Assembly: GCA_963974215.1 (NCBI GenBank) | Contig: CAXBBL010000002.1 | Span: forward strand, 1 to 64,000 | Length of the DNA stretch: 64,000 bases | From: Croceimicrobium sp963974215 | Lineage (GTDB): Bacteria; Bacteroidota; Bacteroidia; Flavobacteriales; Schleiferiaceae | Reading direction: 5' to 3' | Shown here: in pieces, positions 34,409 to 43,152 of the stretch | Position numbering within the stretch: position 1 is the stretch's first letter | Layout of the letters: every line of letters starts with the position of its first letter | The notes under the pieces: model-generated | Seen by the model: only the letters and a program-made list of their open reading frames with translations | What the model was told of the DNA's origin: nothing | The model's database searches: none | Position numbers and translations under genes: made by a program

Positions 34409-35740
34409 ATGTTGAAGACCATCTTTTCAATGTCTTTTTTGCTATTTCTTTCCCTCACTTTAAGTGGGCAAAAAGACACTACTAATAGACCAGTAGAAGT
34501 TTTAGAGATTTCCTCTGACGCAGATTCAGCTTTCGCCCAAGCGCGCGAGCTTGCTTATAGCAAGGAATACGATGCTTCCCGTAAAATTTTGGACTTGCTC
34601 ATCTATCAAAGTCCCACCAACTACTATCAATACAAGCTTTTTAAAGCCCGCACCTTAGTTTGGGATGGGAAATATTCGGCAGCCCGAAACATTATTGAAG
34701 AACTTATTTTAGAGGATACCACTGTTATTGATATCTATCAAATTAGACTAAATAATGAGCGTTATGACAAAGACTATCCCCTCGCCATTCGCTATGCAGA
34801 TGATGGTATTAAGCGCTTCCCGAAAGACAATGAGTTTTTCCACGTCGGTAAAGTGCAGTCGCTGGTGGCCGAAAATCGCTACCATGAAGGTCTCGATGCT
34901 GCTACGCTAGCACTAGACAGCTTCCCAGAGAACGACGAACTAAAACAGCTTAAAACTTTTCTTTTAAACCAGCTAATTGTTGACGGATTAGCCGTTGGCG
35001 TTTCAATGGATTATTTTTCTAAAATCTACAAGCCTTGGCTTTTTGGTTTTTTGCAATACGGGCGACAAACCAAAATCGGCGCAATAATCGGTAGGGTAAA
35101 CGTAGCCGACAGACAGCGTAGTAATCCTCAAGGCGCTTTGCAGCAAAGTGCATTTGCCTCAGTAGGGATCCAAGGAGAAATTGATATTTACCCGCGCTTA
35201 AGTAAGAATTCTTACATGTATTTAAATGTAGGCTACTCCCCTTCTGCCATTTTCCCAAGTTTTCGCTTTGGGGCTGAATATTATAGCATGATTGGCAAAA
35301 CCGAATTTGAAGGTTCTTTAGGAATGCGTTATCTCGACTTTTTAACAAATATTGTTACCATGTACACGGGTTCAATAGGCTATTATTGGGATTCGGAGTA
35401 TATAAACTTCCGACCTTTCTTTATTAATGACGTTTACGGGTGGGGAAGTACTTACAACTTTTTGTATCGCCAATTTTTTAGCGGGAAAGGCGATTTTATA
35501 CAGGTAACCTTTGGCGGTGGCGTTGTGCCCGATGAGCGGGTTTTATTACTTAACAATGGTTTGGTTGATCAAAATTATCGCCTCGATAATCAATATGTAG
35601 GGATTGGTTACCAAAAATTGGTCAATCAAAAGTTCTACTCACGTTTAGACCTAACCATTACCCGTCAAGAAAACTTTAGCCAGCAAAACGACTACCTTTA
35701 CATTTTCTCTATAGGAATGATTTTAGGCTATAGACTGTAA
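34409..35740 (+). CDS. YaiO-like outer-membrane beta-barrel protein with TPR repeats
   Basis: 443 residues. A signal peptide (cleavage near LSGQKD) is followed by TPR-like repeats over about residues 35-190 (AFAQARELAYSKEYDASRKIL, YKLFKARTLVWDGKYSAARNI). From about 195 the protein alternates short amphipathic strands rich in aromatic residues (GFLQYGRQTKIGAIIGRV, YMYLNVGYS, FEGSLGMRYLD) and ends on an aromatic-hydrophobic strand (GMILGYRL). This is the layout of the YaiO family, outer-membrane proteins found with exopolysaccharide genes. Function unknown. It follows the transketolase terminator, so it has its own transcript. Confidence 0.8.
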   Translation: MLKTIFSMSFLLFLSLTLSGQKDTTNRPVEVLEISSDADSAFAQARELAYSKEYDASRKILDLLIYQSPTNYYQYKLFKARTLVWDGKYSAARNIIEELILEDTTVIDIYQIRLNNERYDKDYPLAIRYADDGIKRFPKDNEFFHVGKVQSLVAENRYHEGLDAATLALDSFPENDELKQLKTFLLNQLIVDGLAVGVSMDYFSKIYKPWLFGFLQYGRQTKIGAIIGRVNVADRQRSNPQGALQQSAFASVGIQGEIDIYPRLSKNSYMYLNVGYSPSAIFPSFRFGAEYYSMIGKTEFEGSLGMRYLDFLTNIVTMYTGSIGYYWDSEYINFRPFFINDVYGWGSTYNFLYRQFFSGKGDFIQVTFGGGVVPDERVLLLNNGLVDQNYRLDNQYVGIGYQKLVNQKFYSRLDLTITRQENFSQQNDYLYIFSIGMILGYRL

Positions 35741-35902
35741 TCCTAAGTTCGATGTAAATTAGGTCCCTGGCCCCGCATAAAGAGTGTGTATTAAGCCAAA
35801 GCACAAAAGCAAATGCGGGATATCTCGAAGGGTCTTAGCCGTGTTTTTTTTATACAAATGTAAATCTAGGACTATAATTTCAGGCCGAATTCAGGTTATA
35901 AG
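35738..35902. repeat. Intergenic inverted-repeat element, copy 2 (inverted orientation, short form)
   Basis: Read on the plus strand it matches the reverse complement of the 13007 copy: TAATCCTAAGTTCGATGTAAATTAGG at the left, then AAGCCAAAGCA and AATGCGGGATAT where copy 1 has AAGCCGAAGCA and AATAGCGGGCTAT, then TTAGCCGTGTTTTTT. The right end GGCCGAATTCAGGTTA closes the inverted repeat. About 165 bp, lacking the central part of copy 1. Like copy 1 it begins at a stop codon, here that of the YaiO-like gene. Confidence 0.7.
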
Positions 35903-36500
35903 GTTTCCATTGAATCTAATTTTCAACTGATTGTGCATTTTTCCCAAAAGCATTGATGCGCCTCTAGAATCTATTCTTACTGCTAGAAAATCTCTCTGGC
36001 TTAATTAACATTAACTTTTAAGTCCTTACTTAAATTTAACCTAAAATAAGGCTTTATACCCTATATGAAGTGGGGTTTGAGATAAAGCCCAAAGGCAATG
36101 CGAGACTATTGAGAGAAGCTGAGGCTATATATATTTTAGAGTCGAAATCAGGTTTCGCTAAGTCCGAGCCATACTCTTTTTGATTTATCGCTCTTCTTAC
36201 AGTGAGAAGATCAAGCAGAAGTATTATACTTCGTGGCATGTGGCGTTCGTATCGTTTTGAAATACCTAGCTTTTATTGCTTCCCGAAAATGACATTAGCA
36301 AGTTCATCTGGCGAAAACCTAGCTATTAAAACAAGCACGACGGAAATTGCGATTAGTTTTGGAATGCTAAATCGCTTCGAAATATCCCTTCTGCTATTTT
36401 CCATCCAACACAATGCAAGCGGCTAAGCAGAAGAGTTCCTTTAGGTGGCAGAGTCGTTTGATTTTAGCCATCAATCATTAAGTATTATCACCAAAAAAAA
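35903..36500. other. Gene-free stretch of about 600 bp
   Basis: Between copy 2 and the terminator of the lipoprotein array. Open frames of 60-75 codons exist on both strands (36054-36239 and 36202-36426) but show no family features, no start signal and a composition unlike the neighbours. I see no RNA gene or further repeat. It may be decayed sequence. Confidence 0.4.
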
Positions 36501-36523
36501 ACTCGGAAGCTTAGGTTCCGAGT
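36493..36523 (-). terminator. Terminator of lipoprotein A
   Basis: 8-bp stem ACTCGGAA/TTCCGAGT (36501-36508 with 36516-36523). On the minus strand the stem is followed by nine Ts (A-run 36493-36500 on the plus strand). Confidence 0.85.
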
Positions 36524-36566
36524 CTTAGTATTAAAGGCCAAAATTGGCTTTAAAGCTTTTCTTAGC

Positions 36567-37958
36567 TTAAGATTTACGTACGAAGTAAACACCACCGCCG
36601 CGTGCACTAGTGCCGCTTGCATCAGTTCCACCTACTGCTAAAGCGAGGTTATTAGATGAATATACTGACACATCCTTAACATTAAAGCCACTGATAGACG
36701 CGTTAGTGGGAGGAACAAACAGTCCGATTAAATCATAACCATTAACCAATATTCCACCATCATATCCATTGCCAGCTATAACTTTCAAACCCTGTTCACC
36801 AGCCGCAGCATAAATTACACGTGAAGAAGGATCATGCGTAAGGGCTAAACAGTAGTTCACACCATTGTTAATTTTTTTGTGGTTTTTAGAGTAGATTCCA
36901 GCCTGTCCTAAGGCTAATAAATACTCTGTACTCGCAACAGTGTTTCCTGCATACGTGTAAGGAACAAAGGCCATTCCTCCTCTTTCTAGTTCAAGAGAGT
37001 TAATTCCAGCGCCATTGTAATAATCGATGGTATAGGCCATAGAATTAGAAACGGTTTGTGAGGTATTCATACTAGTACGCACTTGCACTTTATTCACTCC
37101 AGTTCTATCCAATACGGCAAAATCAACATTGGAACTATTGGCAGTAAAAGGATTTTCCTTAATAAAGATACCATCGGTAATGGTCATCGCTTCAGAAACG
37201 TTGCTAAGGTTGTAATCCGTAACATAAATACCGCTTTGGGCATCCATGGTGTTAACTCCAGTTCCGTTTCCAGTTACCACGTAGTATTTTCCTGCAGAAG
37301 AAATAATACCATTCGCACCATATCCTGGTACAGGAAGTTCTTTATAGCTGCTTGCAGGAAGAAACTCATCGTTAATATAATCGTATAAGACCTTACCTAC
37401 AACAGCACCACGGTGACCATTAAGAAGGTACCCTGAGGTAGATGGTGATCTTTGCCCCACTGCAAACACTTCATAATTACCGGTTAGAGTGTTTCTATTT
37501 ACAACAGCTTCATGCCAATCTGTGTCAACAAAATCAATACGACCAGTATATTGGTAGCTACCATTACTGCCATTTAATTTGTAGGCAGAAATTGCTCCAC
37601 CGTATTTAGAGCCTTCTAAGTGCCAGGTTACAAATACCATTTCTCCATCGGCAGTTACCGAAGTAGCTTGGGCAAGATTAGAAGTTCCTGTAGCTAGGCC
37701 ACCGTTTAATTCCTCGGTATATTCGAGAGAATGAGGCGCTTCCGCGAAATTTTTATAGGTGAAACTTAAAGTAGAACCTGCTTTGGAATTAATAGTAAAA
37801 TTATCCGAAAGAGGAATTAATTCACCGCGCACTTGAGAACCCGTTTTTAACTGGATTCTATTATCCACTCCCGCTTCTTCACTATCCATATAAGATAAGT
37901 CGCGGTTACAGCTAAGTAACAAACTACCTGCAGCTAACATTAAAACTATCTTTTTCAT
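36567..37958 (-). CDS. Tandem lipoprotein family member A
   Basis: 463 residues. The signal peptide ends in the lipobox LLLSC at about residues 13-17, then NRD. The core shared by all six family members is visible: FVTWHLEGSKYGGAISAYK, then GQRSPSTSGYLLNGHRGAVV, DYINDEFLPAS, ELPVPGYGANGI, YYVVTGNG and a closing VYSSNNLALAVGG with GVYFV. The repeating strand pattern and the LVIVD-like GLKVIAGNG segment suggest a beta-propeller. It is the most diverged copy and lies at the distal end of the array. It has its own terminator. Role unknown; anchorage in the outer membrane is likely. Confidence 0.8.
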   Translation of the reverse strand: MKKIVLMLAAGSLLLSCNRDLSYMDSEEAGVDNRIQLKTGSQVRGELIPLSDNFTINSKAGSTLSFTYKNFAEAPHSLEYTEELNGGLATGTSNLAQATSVTADGEMVFVTWHLEGSKYGGAISAYKLNGSNGSYQYTGRIDFVDTDWHEAVVNRNTLTGNYEVFAVGQRSPSTSGYLLNGHRGAVVGKVLYDYINDEFLPASSYKELPVPGYGANGIISSAGKYYVVTGNGTGVNTMDAQSGIYVTDYNLSNVSEAMTITDGIFIKENPFTANSSNVDFAVLDRTGVNKVQVRTSMNTSQTVSNSMAYTIDYYNGAGINSLELERGGMAFVPYTYAGNTVASTEYLLALGQAGIYSKNHKKINNGVNYCLALTHDPSSRVIYAAAGEQGLKVIAGNGYDGGILVNGYDLIGLFVPPTNASISGFNVKDVSVYSSNNLALAVGGTDASGTSARGGGVYFVRKS

Positions 37959-38110
37959 AATCGTAGATTTTGGCGCCTCCGAGCATTATCGCACTTAGAC
38001 TCTACGAAGATGCCATGAAATTCACCTCCAGTAACAAAGTTTTAGATGAGAGGTACATTATCATCGAGGCATAGATGAGCGGTTTATTTTTGTCGATTAA
38101 CGGCAGGGCA

Positions 38111-38135
38111 AAAAAAAGGGCCCCGAAGGGCCCTT
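38111..38135 (-). terminator. Terminator of lipoprotein B
   Basis: 8-bp stem AAGGGCCC/GGGCCCTT (38116-38123 with 38128-38135), CGAA loop on the plus strand, and a U-tract on the minus strand. Confidence 0.85.
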
Positions 38136-38153
38136 AGTATTATATAGGAGATT

Positions 38154-39551
38154 TTAGTCTCTATTTTTTTGTAGAAAGTAAACTCCGGCATCACCTGTTG
38201 CCAGTGCAATGTTTCTTGATCTGTATAGCGAAATCTCCTTAATGTAAAAGGTATTAGGTAAATTAAGATTACCATTAGCTGCAGTTGGAGGAACGAAGTT
38301 TCCGATCACATCGTAAGGATTCGTGGTAGGGTTATTCGTTACGTACTGACCCATTGCCAAAACTTTTACACCATCGGCTCCATCTGCATAATAAAGTAAT
38401 CCAGATCCAGCATCGAATTCGGTTGATAAACAAGGACCAAAATTAGCTACTCCATTGAAGCTTGAATTTTGACTTGCTCCCGCTTCGAATATTCCGTCAG
38501 TACCAGCTGCTATAATTAGCGAATCAGTTTTACTTCCACCTGCACCAATACCTTGAGCCCAAGTTAAGTCGCCTCTTTCGCCATCGTTAGTACCCATGGT
38601 AATACCATTACTCGTGCTGTAAGGTTGCAAAGCCGTGAAGTTGGTTTGATCGGTAGTATAGTCGTAGTTGATCGCTACTGATTTGATACGATATTCGGAG
38701 CCACTTCTATCCAAAGTAAAAACTTCTGCATAAGAATTGGCACCTGGATTAACACTTTGGGTTAAAGGGTTTACTATTAAAGCAATACCGTCATCAATTC
38801 CAAGTAAATCGCCTTTTTCAACAGTAGACATGCTACGGTCGATTTGATATAAACCACCATCAGCATTACCAATTCCATTACCAGTAATCACGTAATAATG
38901 GGCTGCTGCTGCAACAATATCATTGGCGGCTACGCCTGGTAAGGGTAATTCCTTAGCGGAAGGTTCCCAGAACTCATCGTTGATGTAATCGTAATCAATT
39001 CGAGTAACCACTGCACCTGCGTGATCCGCTAAGAGGTAGTTAGAAGAGGATTGATCTCTTTGTCCTACCATAAATACCTCGTAATAACCTGTAGAGCTAT
39101 TTTCACTCGCTGATACTTCGTAGTAACTAGCATCAGGGAAGTCTACACGATCCATGAAAGTATAACGGCCGATACCGCTCTGCTTATAAGCGCAGATAGC
39201 GCCACCAAAGTCAGATTGGGTTGTATGCCAAGTTACAAAAACCACATCATTCATTGAAAATATTGCTGATGCAGATAGAGTCTCAGTTCCGCTTATGGTT
39301 TGAAAAGTTACTGGTTCTGCATAAGCGCGATAGGTATATGATAAAGGGGCTGAACCCGTTTTATTATTTAATAAGAAAGTATCATTCATATTAACCAACT
39401 GACCACTAAGGTCGCCGATATTATAATGAGTCATGATAACACCATTAGGCTCTACAGGTGGAACAACCGGGCCTTCTGGCGCTTCTCTAGTACAAGATTG
39501 ACTAATTACTAGAGTGAGAATTGCAAATGCGAATAACTTAGTTCGTAACAT
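38154..39551 (-). CDS. Tandem lipoprotein family member B
   Basis: 465 residues. The lipobox is ISQSC followed by TRE, the one member without Asn after the Cys. Family core: VVFVTWHTTQSDFGGAICAYK, GQRDQSSSNYLLADHAGAVV, RIDYDYINDEFWEPS, ELPLPGVAANDI, YYVITGNGIG and the closing LYRSRNIALATGDAGVYFLQK. A DGIFEAG segment and YYADGADGVKVLAMG resemble propeller blades of the LVIVD type. It has its own terminator and about 240 bp upstream to the next gene, so it may be transcribed alone. Confidence 0.82.
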   Translation of the reverse strand: MLRTKLFAFAILTLVISQSCTREAPEGPVVPPVEPNGVIMTHYNIGDLSGQLVNMNDTFLLNNKTGSAPLSYTYRAYAEPVTFQTISGTETLSASAIFSMNDVVFVTWHTTQSDFGGAICAYKQSGIGRYTFMDRVDFPDASYYEVSASENSSTGYYEVFMVGQRDQSSSNYLLADHAGAVVTRIDYDYINDEFWEPSAKELPLPGVAANDIVAAAAHYYVITGNGIGNADGGLYQIDRSMSTVEKGDLLGIDDGIALIVNPLTQSVNPGANSYAEVFTLDRSGSEYRIKSVAINYDYTTDQTNFTALQPYSTSNGITMGTNDGERGDLTWAQGIGAGGSKTDSLIIAAGTDGIFEAGASQNSSFNGVANFGPCLSTEFDAGSGLLYYADGADGVKVLAMGQYVTNNPTTNPYDVIGNFVPPTAANGNLNLPNTFYIKEISLYRSRNIALATGDAGVYFLQKNRD

Positions 39552-39747
39552 ATTATTAGGTAATAGATTTAATTAAAAAAAACCTAACCTAGACTTTGAC
39601 AAATCTCAATTTACTTGAGAAAGGTCTCATTCTAAGGTTTGACTTTAGACAGCAATATTATAACTTAAAATTAGCTTACAGCTTCAAAATTTCGATAAAC
39701 GGTACTATCTTTCGATTAAGTGTAATTACCGAATCAGTAAAATAAAA

Positions 39748-39771
39748 GAAGGCTCCCCTTGGGAAGCCTTC
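39748..39771 (-). terminator. Terminator of lipoprotein C
   Basis: Stem GAAGGCT/AGCCTTC (39748-39754 with 39765-39771), extendable inside the loop, with a short U-rich tail on the minus strand. Confidence 0.65.
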
Positions 39772-39792
39772 TGCAATACTAAATACTAAATC

Positions 39793-41295
39793 TTAGTGGT
39801 TTTTTTGGATGAACATCAAACCATCATCGCCTAAAGATATGGCTATGTGACGCGATTGATAAACCGTTATATCATTAATGTTTTTATCGCTTAAATTTAT
39901 GGTACCACCTCCAACGGTAAATACACTAGAAGGTAAAGTTAATTCCCCCACTAAATCATGCGTATTCACAAAGGCCTTATCAGCGGCATACTCTCCCATG
40001 GCAATTACTTTTAAGCGCGTCTGACCTGCACCATTATCACCCCCTCCACAGTAAAGTACGCCTAAAGATGGATCAAAGCTAATCGCAGAGAACTTACCCA
40101 TTTGCATAGATCTATCCATTAGACTTGGAGAGGTTGTGGTAACACCTGCACTATTTTGTCCACCTCTAGCTTTGTGAATATATCCATTTCCGCCATTTGG
40201 CACACCATAATTAATTAGCATAGAATCCAATTTCTGAGTCCCGTTGGGAACACCTGCTCCAAGTTTACCTTGTGCAATAACCAAGTGTCCTTTACTGTAA
40301 CTAACGGGGGCAATGTCATTATTCAAGTCTCTGTGCCAAGATACACCATCGAATCGGTGATCGCCATTACTAGAAATTATACCAAGGTTGTTTAAAGTAG
40401 CCCCAAAATATTGATACTTCTTGATAAATATATTGGTTAATGGAGCCAAAGCGGCATTACGATCTAAAACATAGAATTCACCGCCTGAAGCGCTTACTGT
40501 TCTCGGATCTACTTCGATGTCTATTGCGTCGGTGATTCCTGCATCATATGCCACTACATTGCGTAACGAACGGTCGACCTGAAAAACGCCAGCTGCACCA
40601 TTAGAGCCACCTCTACCGTCGCCAGTAGTAACAAAATATTGAGCACCTAAAGCTACAATTCCGGTTCCTGCAACGCCGATTAATGGTAATTCCATAAGCG
40701 AGCCTTCCCAAAATTCATCGTTAATGTAATCATAGTCTATTCTGGCTACAATTGCACCTTTATGTCCTGCTAAGGTGTACTGCGAGTTATCGGTATTGCG
40801 CTGCCCAGTAACCATCACTTCAATGTTTCCTGTTTCTCTATTACGATAGGCCGATAATCCATACAAATCATGTTGCTCAAAATCTACTCTATCCTTAAGC
40901 TCATATTGACCGATGCCACTTAAGCGATAGGCGGATAAAGAACCTTTTACTGTACCAGTGCCATGGGGACCCATAGCACCATAATCATTGGTATGCCAAG
41001 CCACAAAAATCATATCATCTACTTGAAAAACCGCGCTAGCTGCTAAATCAACTCCGCCAATTTCAACCGGATTTGCATAGCCTCTAAACGTATAATTCAA
41101 CTGAGAACTAGTTTTACCGCTTAAATTAGTGCTCTCCATCATTGGAGTAAAATCTCTTTCTAATTGAGATGCTTCAAAATGCTGGAGTCCACCATCCACC
41201 GAACTTAAAGTACTTCCTTGAAAATCCGTACTAGCATTTCGATTACATGAAGCCATAAAGCTAAGACCTACTAAGACAGCGAATATCTTTTTCAT
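39793..41295 (-). CDS. Tandem lipoprotein family member C
   Basis: 500 residues, lipobox FMASC then NRN. Very similar to member D over the first 270 residues: LNYTFRGYANPVE, DLAASAVFQVDDMIFVAWHT, IGQYELKDRVDFEQHDLY, GHKGAIVARIDYDYINDEFW, VAGTGIVALGAQYFVTTGDG. The centre differs from D and is shorter. The end matches again (DITVYQSRHIAISLGDDGLMFIQKNH). Predicted outer-membrane-anchored beta-propeller-like protein of unknown function. Separate terminator downstream; about 235 bp upstream to D's terminator. Confidence 0.83.
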   Translation of the reverse strand: MKKIFAVLVGLSFMASCNRNASTDFQGSTLSSVDGGLQHFEASQLERDFTPMMESTNLSGKTSSQLNYTFRGYANPVEIGGVDLAASAVFQVDDMIFVAWHTNDYGAMGPHGTGTVKGSLSAYRLSGIGQYELKDRVDFEQHDLYGLSAYRNRETGNIEVMVTGQRNTDNSQYTLAGHKGAIVARIDYDYINDEFWEGSLMELPLIGVAGTGIVALGAQYFVTTGDGRGGSNGAAGVFQVDRSLRNVVAYDAGITDAIDIEVDPRTVSASGGEFYVLDRNAALAPLTNIFIKKYQYFGATLNNLGIISSNGDHRFDGVSWHRDLNNDIAPVSYSKGHLVIAQGKLGAGVPNGTQKLDSMLINYGVPNGGNGYIHKARGGQNSAGVTTTSPSLMDRSMQMGKFSAISFDPSLGVLYCGGGDNGAGQTRLKVIAMGEYAADKAFVNTHDLVGELTLPSSVFTVGGGTINLSDKNINDITVYQSRHIAISLGDDGLMFIQKNH

Positions 41296-41480
41296 AATAT
41301 CAATATTTAAAAAACTATTTTCTTATCGTTTTGACTGCACTAAATCTTCTTTAACCCCTAGAATTAGCAATCAAAAATAAAAGTAGCCGAAAGTACATTT
41401 CATACTATTACTTACTAGTTTAAGAGTCGGTAAAATTCGTTTAAAGGAAAAACTCTTATCAAAATCGCATTTTAAGGCAA

Positions 41481-41508
41481 AAAAAAAGGCTCCCAAAAGG
41501 GAGCCTTT
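41481..41508 (-). terminator. Terminator of lipoproteins E-D
   Basis: Perfect 10-bp stem AAAGGCTCCC/GGGAGCCTTT (41485-41494 with 41499-41508), AAAA loop, and a run of Ts on the minus strand. It ends the transcript that carries member D and probably E. Confidence 0.85.
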
Positions 41509-41529
41509 TATAATATTAAAAACTAAATC

Positions 41530-43125
41530 TTAGTGATTCTTTTGGATGAACATAAGTCCATCTTCACCTAAAGATACAGCAATGTGACGCGCTTGATAAA
41601 CAGTGATATCATTTACCGCCTTCGTTCCAAGGTTCACAGTAATCGCACCACCATTGTTATCAAAAGTATTAACACTAGTTGGTAAAGCAAGTTTCCCAAC
41701 TAAGTCGTTTGTACTCACAAATGGTTTAGGATCACCCATTGGATCTAAATCGCCAGAGAATTCTCCCATAGCAATTACAGAAATACCCGCATCACCAGGA
41801 GCATCTTCACCACCACCACAATAAAGAACACCTAAAGCAGGGTCAAAAGTGATAGCTGAGAATTTACCTTTAGCAAAAGAACGGTCAATTAAAGCTGGAC
41901 CACTAACAGTATTACCGTTAACGTCTTGTCCACCTCTTGATTTGTACACATAACCAATACCGTTACCATTAGTTCCATAAGCGATTAATAGTGAATCTTG
42001 GTTTAAACTATTAAAAGTACCTTGGAATCTTTTACCCTGGGCCAATACGATATGACCTTTACTTTGGTTCAAAGGAGCGATATCATTGTCCATATCGCGT
42101 ACCCAAATATCAGTACCTGCATCAGGAATCACCATATTGATTGGATCATTCACATAAGTTGCAGGAATATATCTGTGGTCGCCATTTTGAGCGATAATGC
42201 CGTTATATACTAATGAACCAGCATTTCCAAAATTTTGAAAACCGTAGTGCTTAACAAAAACATTAGTAGCCATACCACCAGCGTTATTTCTATCTAGAAC
42301 ATAGAAATCTCCACCTGTTGCAGTTACCGTACCTGGATTCACTTCAATATCAATTGCATCGGTAATATTATTATCTAATGCGATAACATTACGTAAAGCG
42401 CGATCAACTTGAAAAAGACCACCTTGGGCAGTTCCACCACCGATACCATCGCCAGTAGTTACAAAGTAATTTGCACCTAAAGCTACAATACCTGTTCCAG
42501 CTACACCAGTTAAAGGAAGCTCGTTTAAAGAACCTTCCCAAAACTCGTCGTTGATGTAATCGTAATCCATACGAGCAACTACTGCTCCTACGTGACCATT
42601 TAATACATAACCTGAAGTGGCTGGGTCTCTTTGACCAGTGATTAAAACTTCAATATTACCAGTAGAATTATTACGATAAGCAGATAAAGCATATAGATCA
42701 TGTTGCTCGAAGTCAACTCTATCCATTAGCTCATACTGACCGATTCCACTTAAACGATAGGCACATAAAGACCCTGCAATTGTTCCAACGTTAGCGTTTA
42801 ATTGACCGTAGTCATTAGTATGCCAAGCAACAAAAATCATATCGTCTACTTGGCAAACAGCACTAGCAGCTAGATCTGTACCGCCGTATTCAACGGGGTT
42901 AGCGTAACCTCTAAAGGTGTAGTTAAGCTGTTCGCTTGACTTACCACTTAGATTGGTTGAAGAGTTCATTGGAGTAAAATCTTTCTCCAATTGTGATTTT
43001 GCGTAGTGAATAACACCTGCCTCAGCTGGCTCGATGTTAACTCCTTGATTAAGGGTCTCATTAGAGTCGCGGTTACACGACGCTAAAAAGGAAACACCTA
43101 TTAAAACAACTAATACTTTTTTCAT
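41530..43125 (-). CDS. Tandem lipoprotein family member D
   Basis: 531 residues, the longest member, lipobox FLASC then NRD. Close to member C in both flanks; the centre (about residues 285-380) holds an extra 30 or so residues, with IPATYVNDPINMVIPDAG absent from C. Family landmarks: VDDMIFVAWHTNDYGQ, GQRDPATSGYVLNGHVGAVV, RMDYDYINDEFWEGS, ELPLTGVAGTGI and the closing VYQARHIAVSLGEDGLMFIQ. It starts 27 bp after the stop of member E, so the two are probably co-transcribed, unlike the other members. Confidence 0.83.
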   Translation of the reverse strand: MKKVLVVLIGVSFLASCNRDSNETLNQGVNIEPAEAGVIHYAKSQLEKDFTPMNSSTNLSGKSSEQLNYTFRGYANPVEYGGTDLAASAVCQVDDMIFVAWHTNDYGQLNANVGTIAGSLCAYRLSGIGQYELMDRVDFEQHDLYALSAYRNNSTGNIEVLITGQRDPATSGYVLNGHVGAVVARMDYDYINDEFWEGSLNELPLTGVAGTGIVALGANYFVTTGDGIGGGTAQGGLFQVDRALRNVIALDNNITDAIDIEVNPGTVTATGGDFYVLDRNNAGGMATNVFVKHYGFQNFGNAGSLVYNGIIAQNGDHRYIPATYVNDPINMVIPDAGTDIWVRDMDNDIAPLNQSKGHIVLAQGKRFQGTFNSLNQDSLLIAYGTNGNGIGYVYKSRGGQDVNGNTVSGPALIDRSFAKGKFSAITFDPALGVLYCGGGEDAPGDAGISVIAMGEFSGDLDPMGDPKPFVSTNDLVGKLALPTSVNTFDNNGGAITVNLGTKAVNDITVYQARHIAVSLGEDGLMFIQKNH

Positions 43126-43152
43126 ATTACTTCTGTAATTTGAGAGCTATTA

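Noticed and set aside
36202..36426. Possible 74-codon gene in the gap before the lipoprotein array
   Set aside because: No homology pattern, no promoter box, and the overlapping frame on the other strand is as long; likely chance in decayed sequence.
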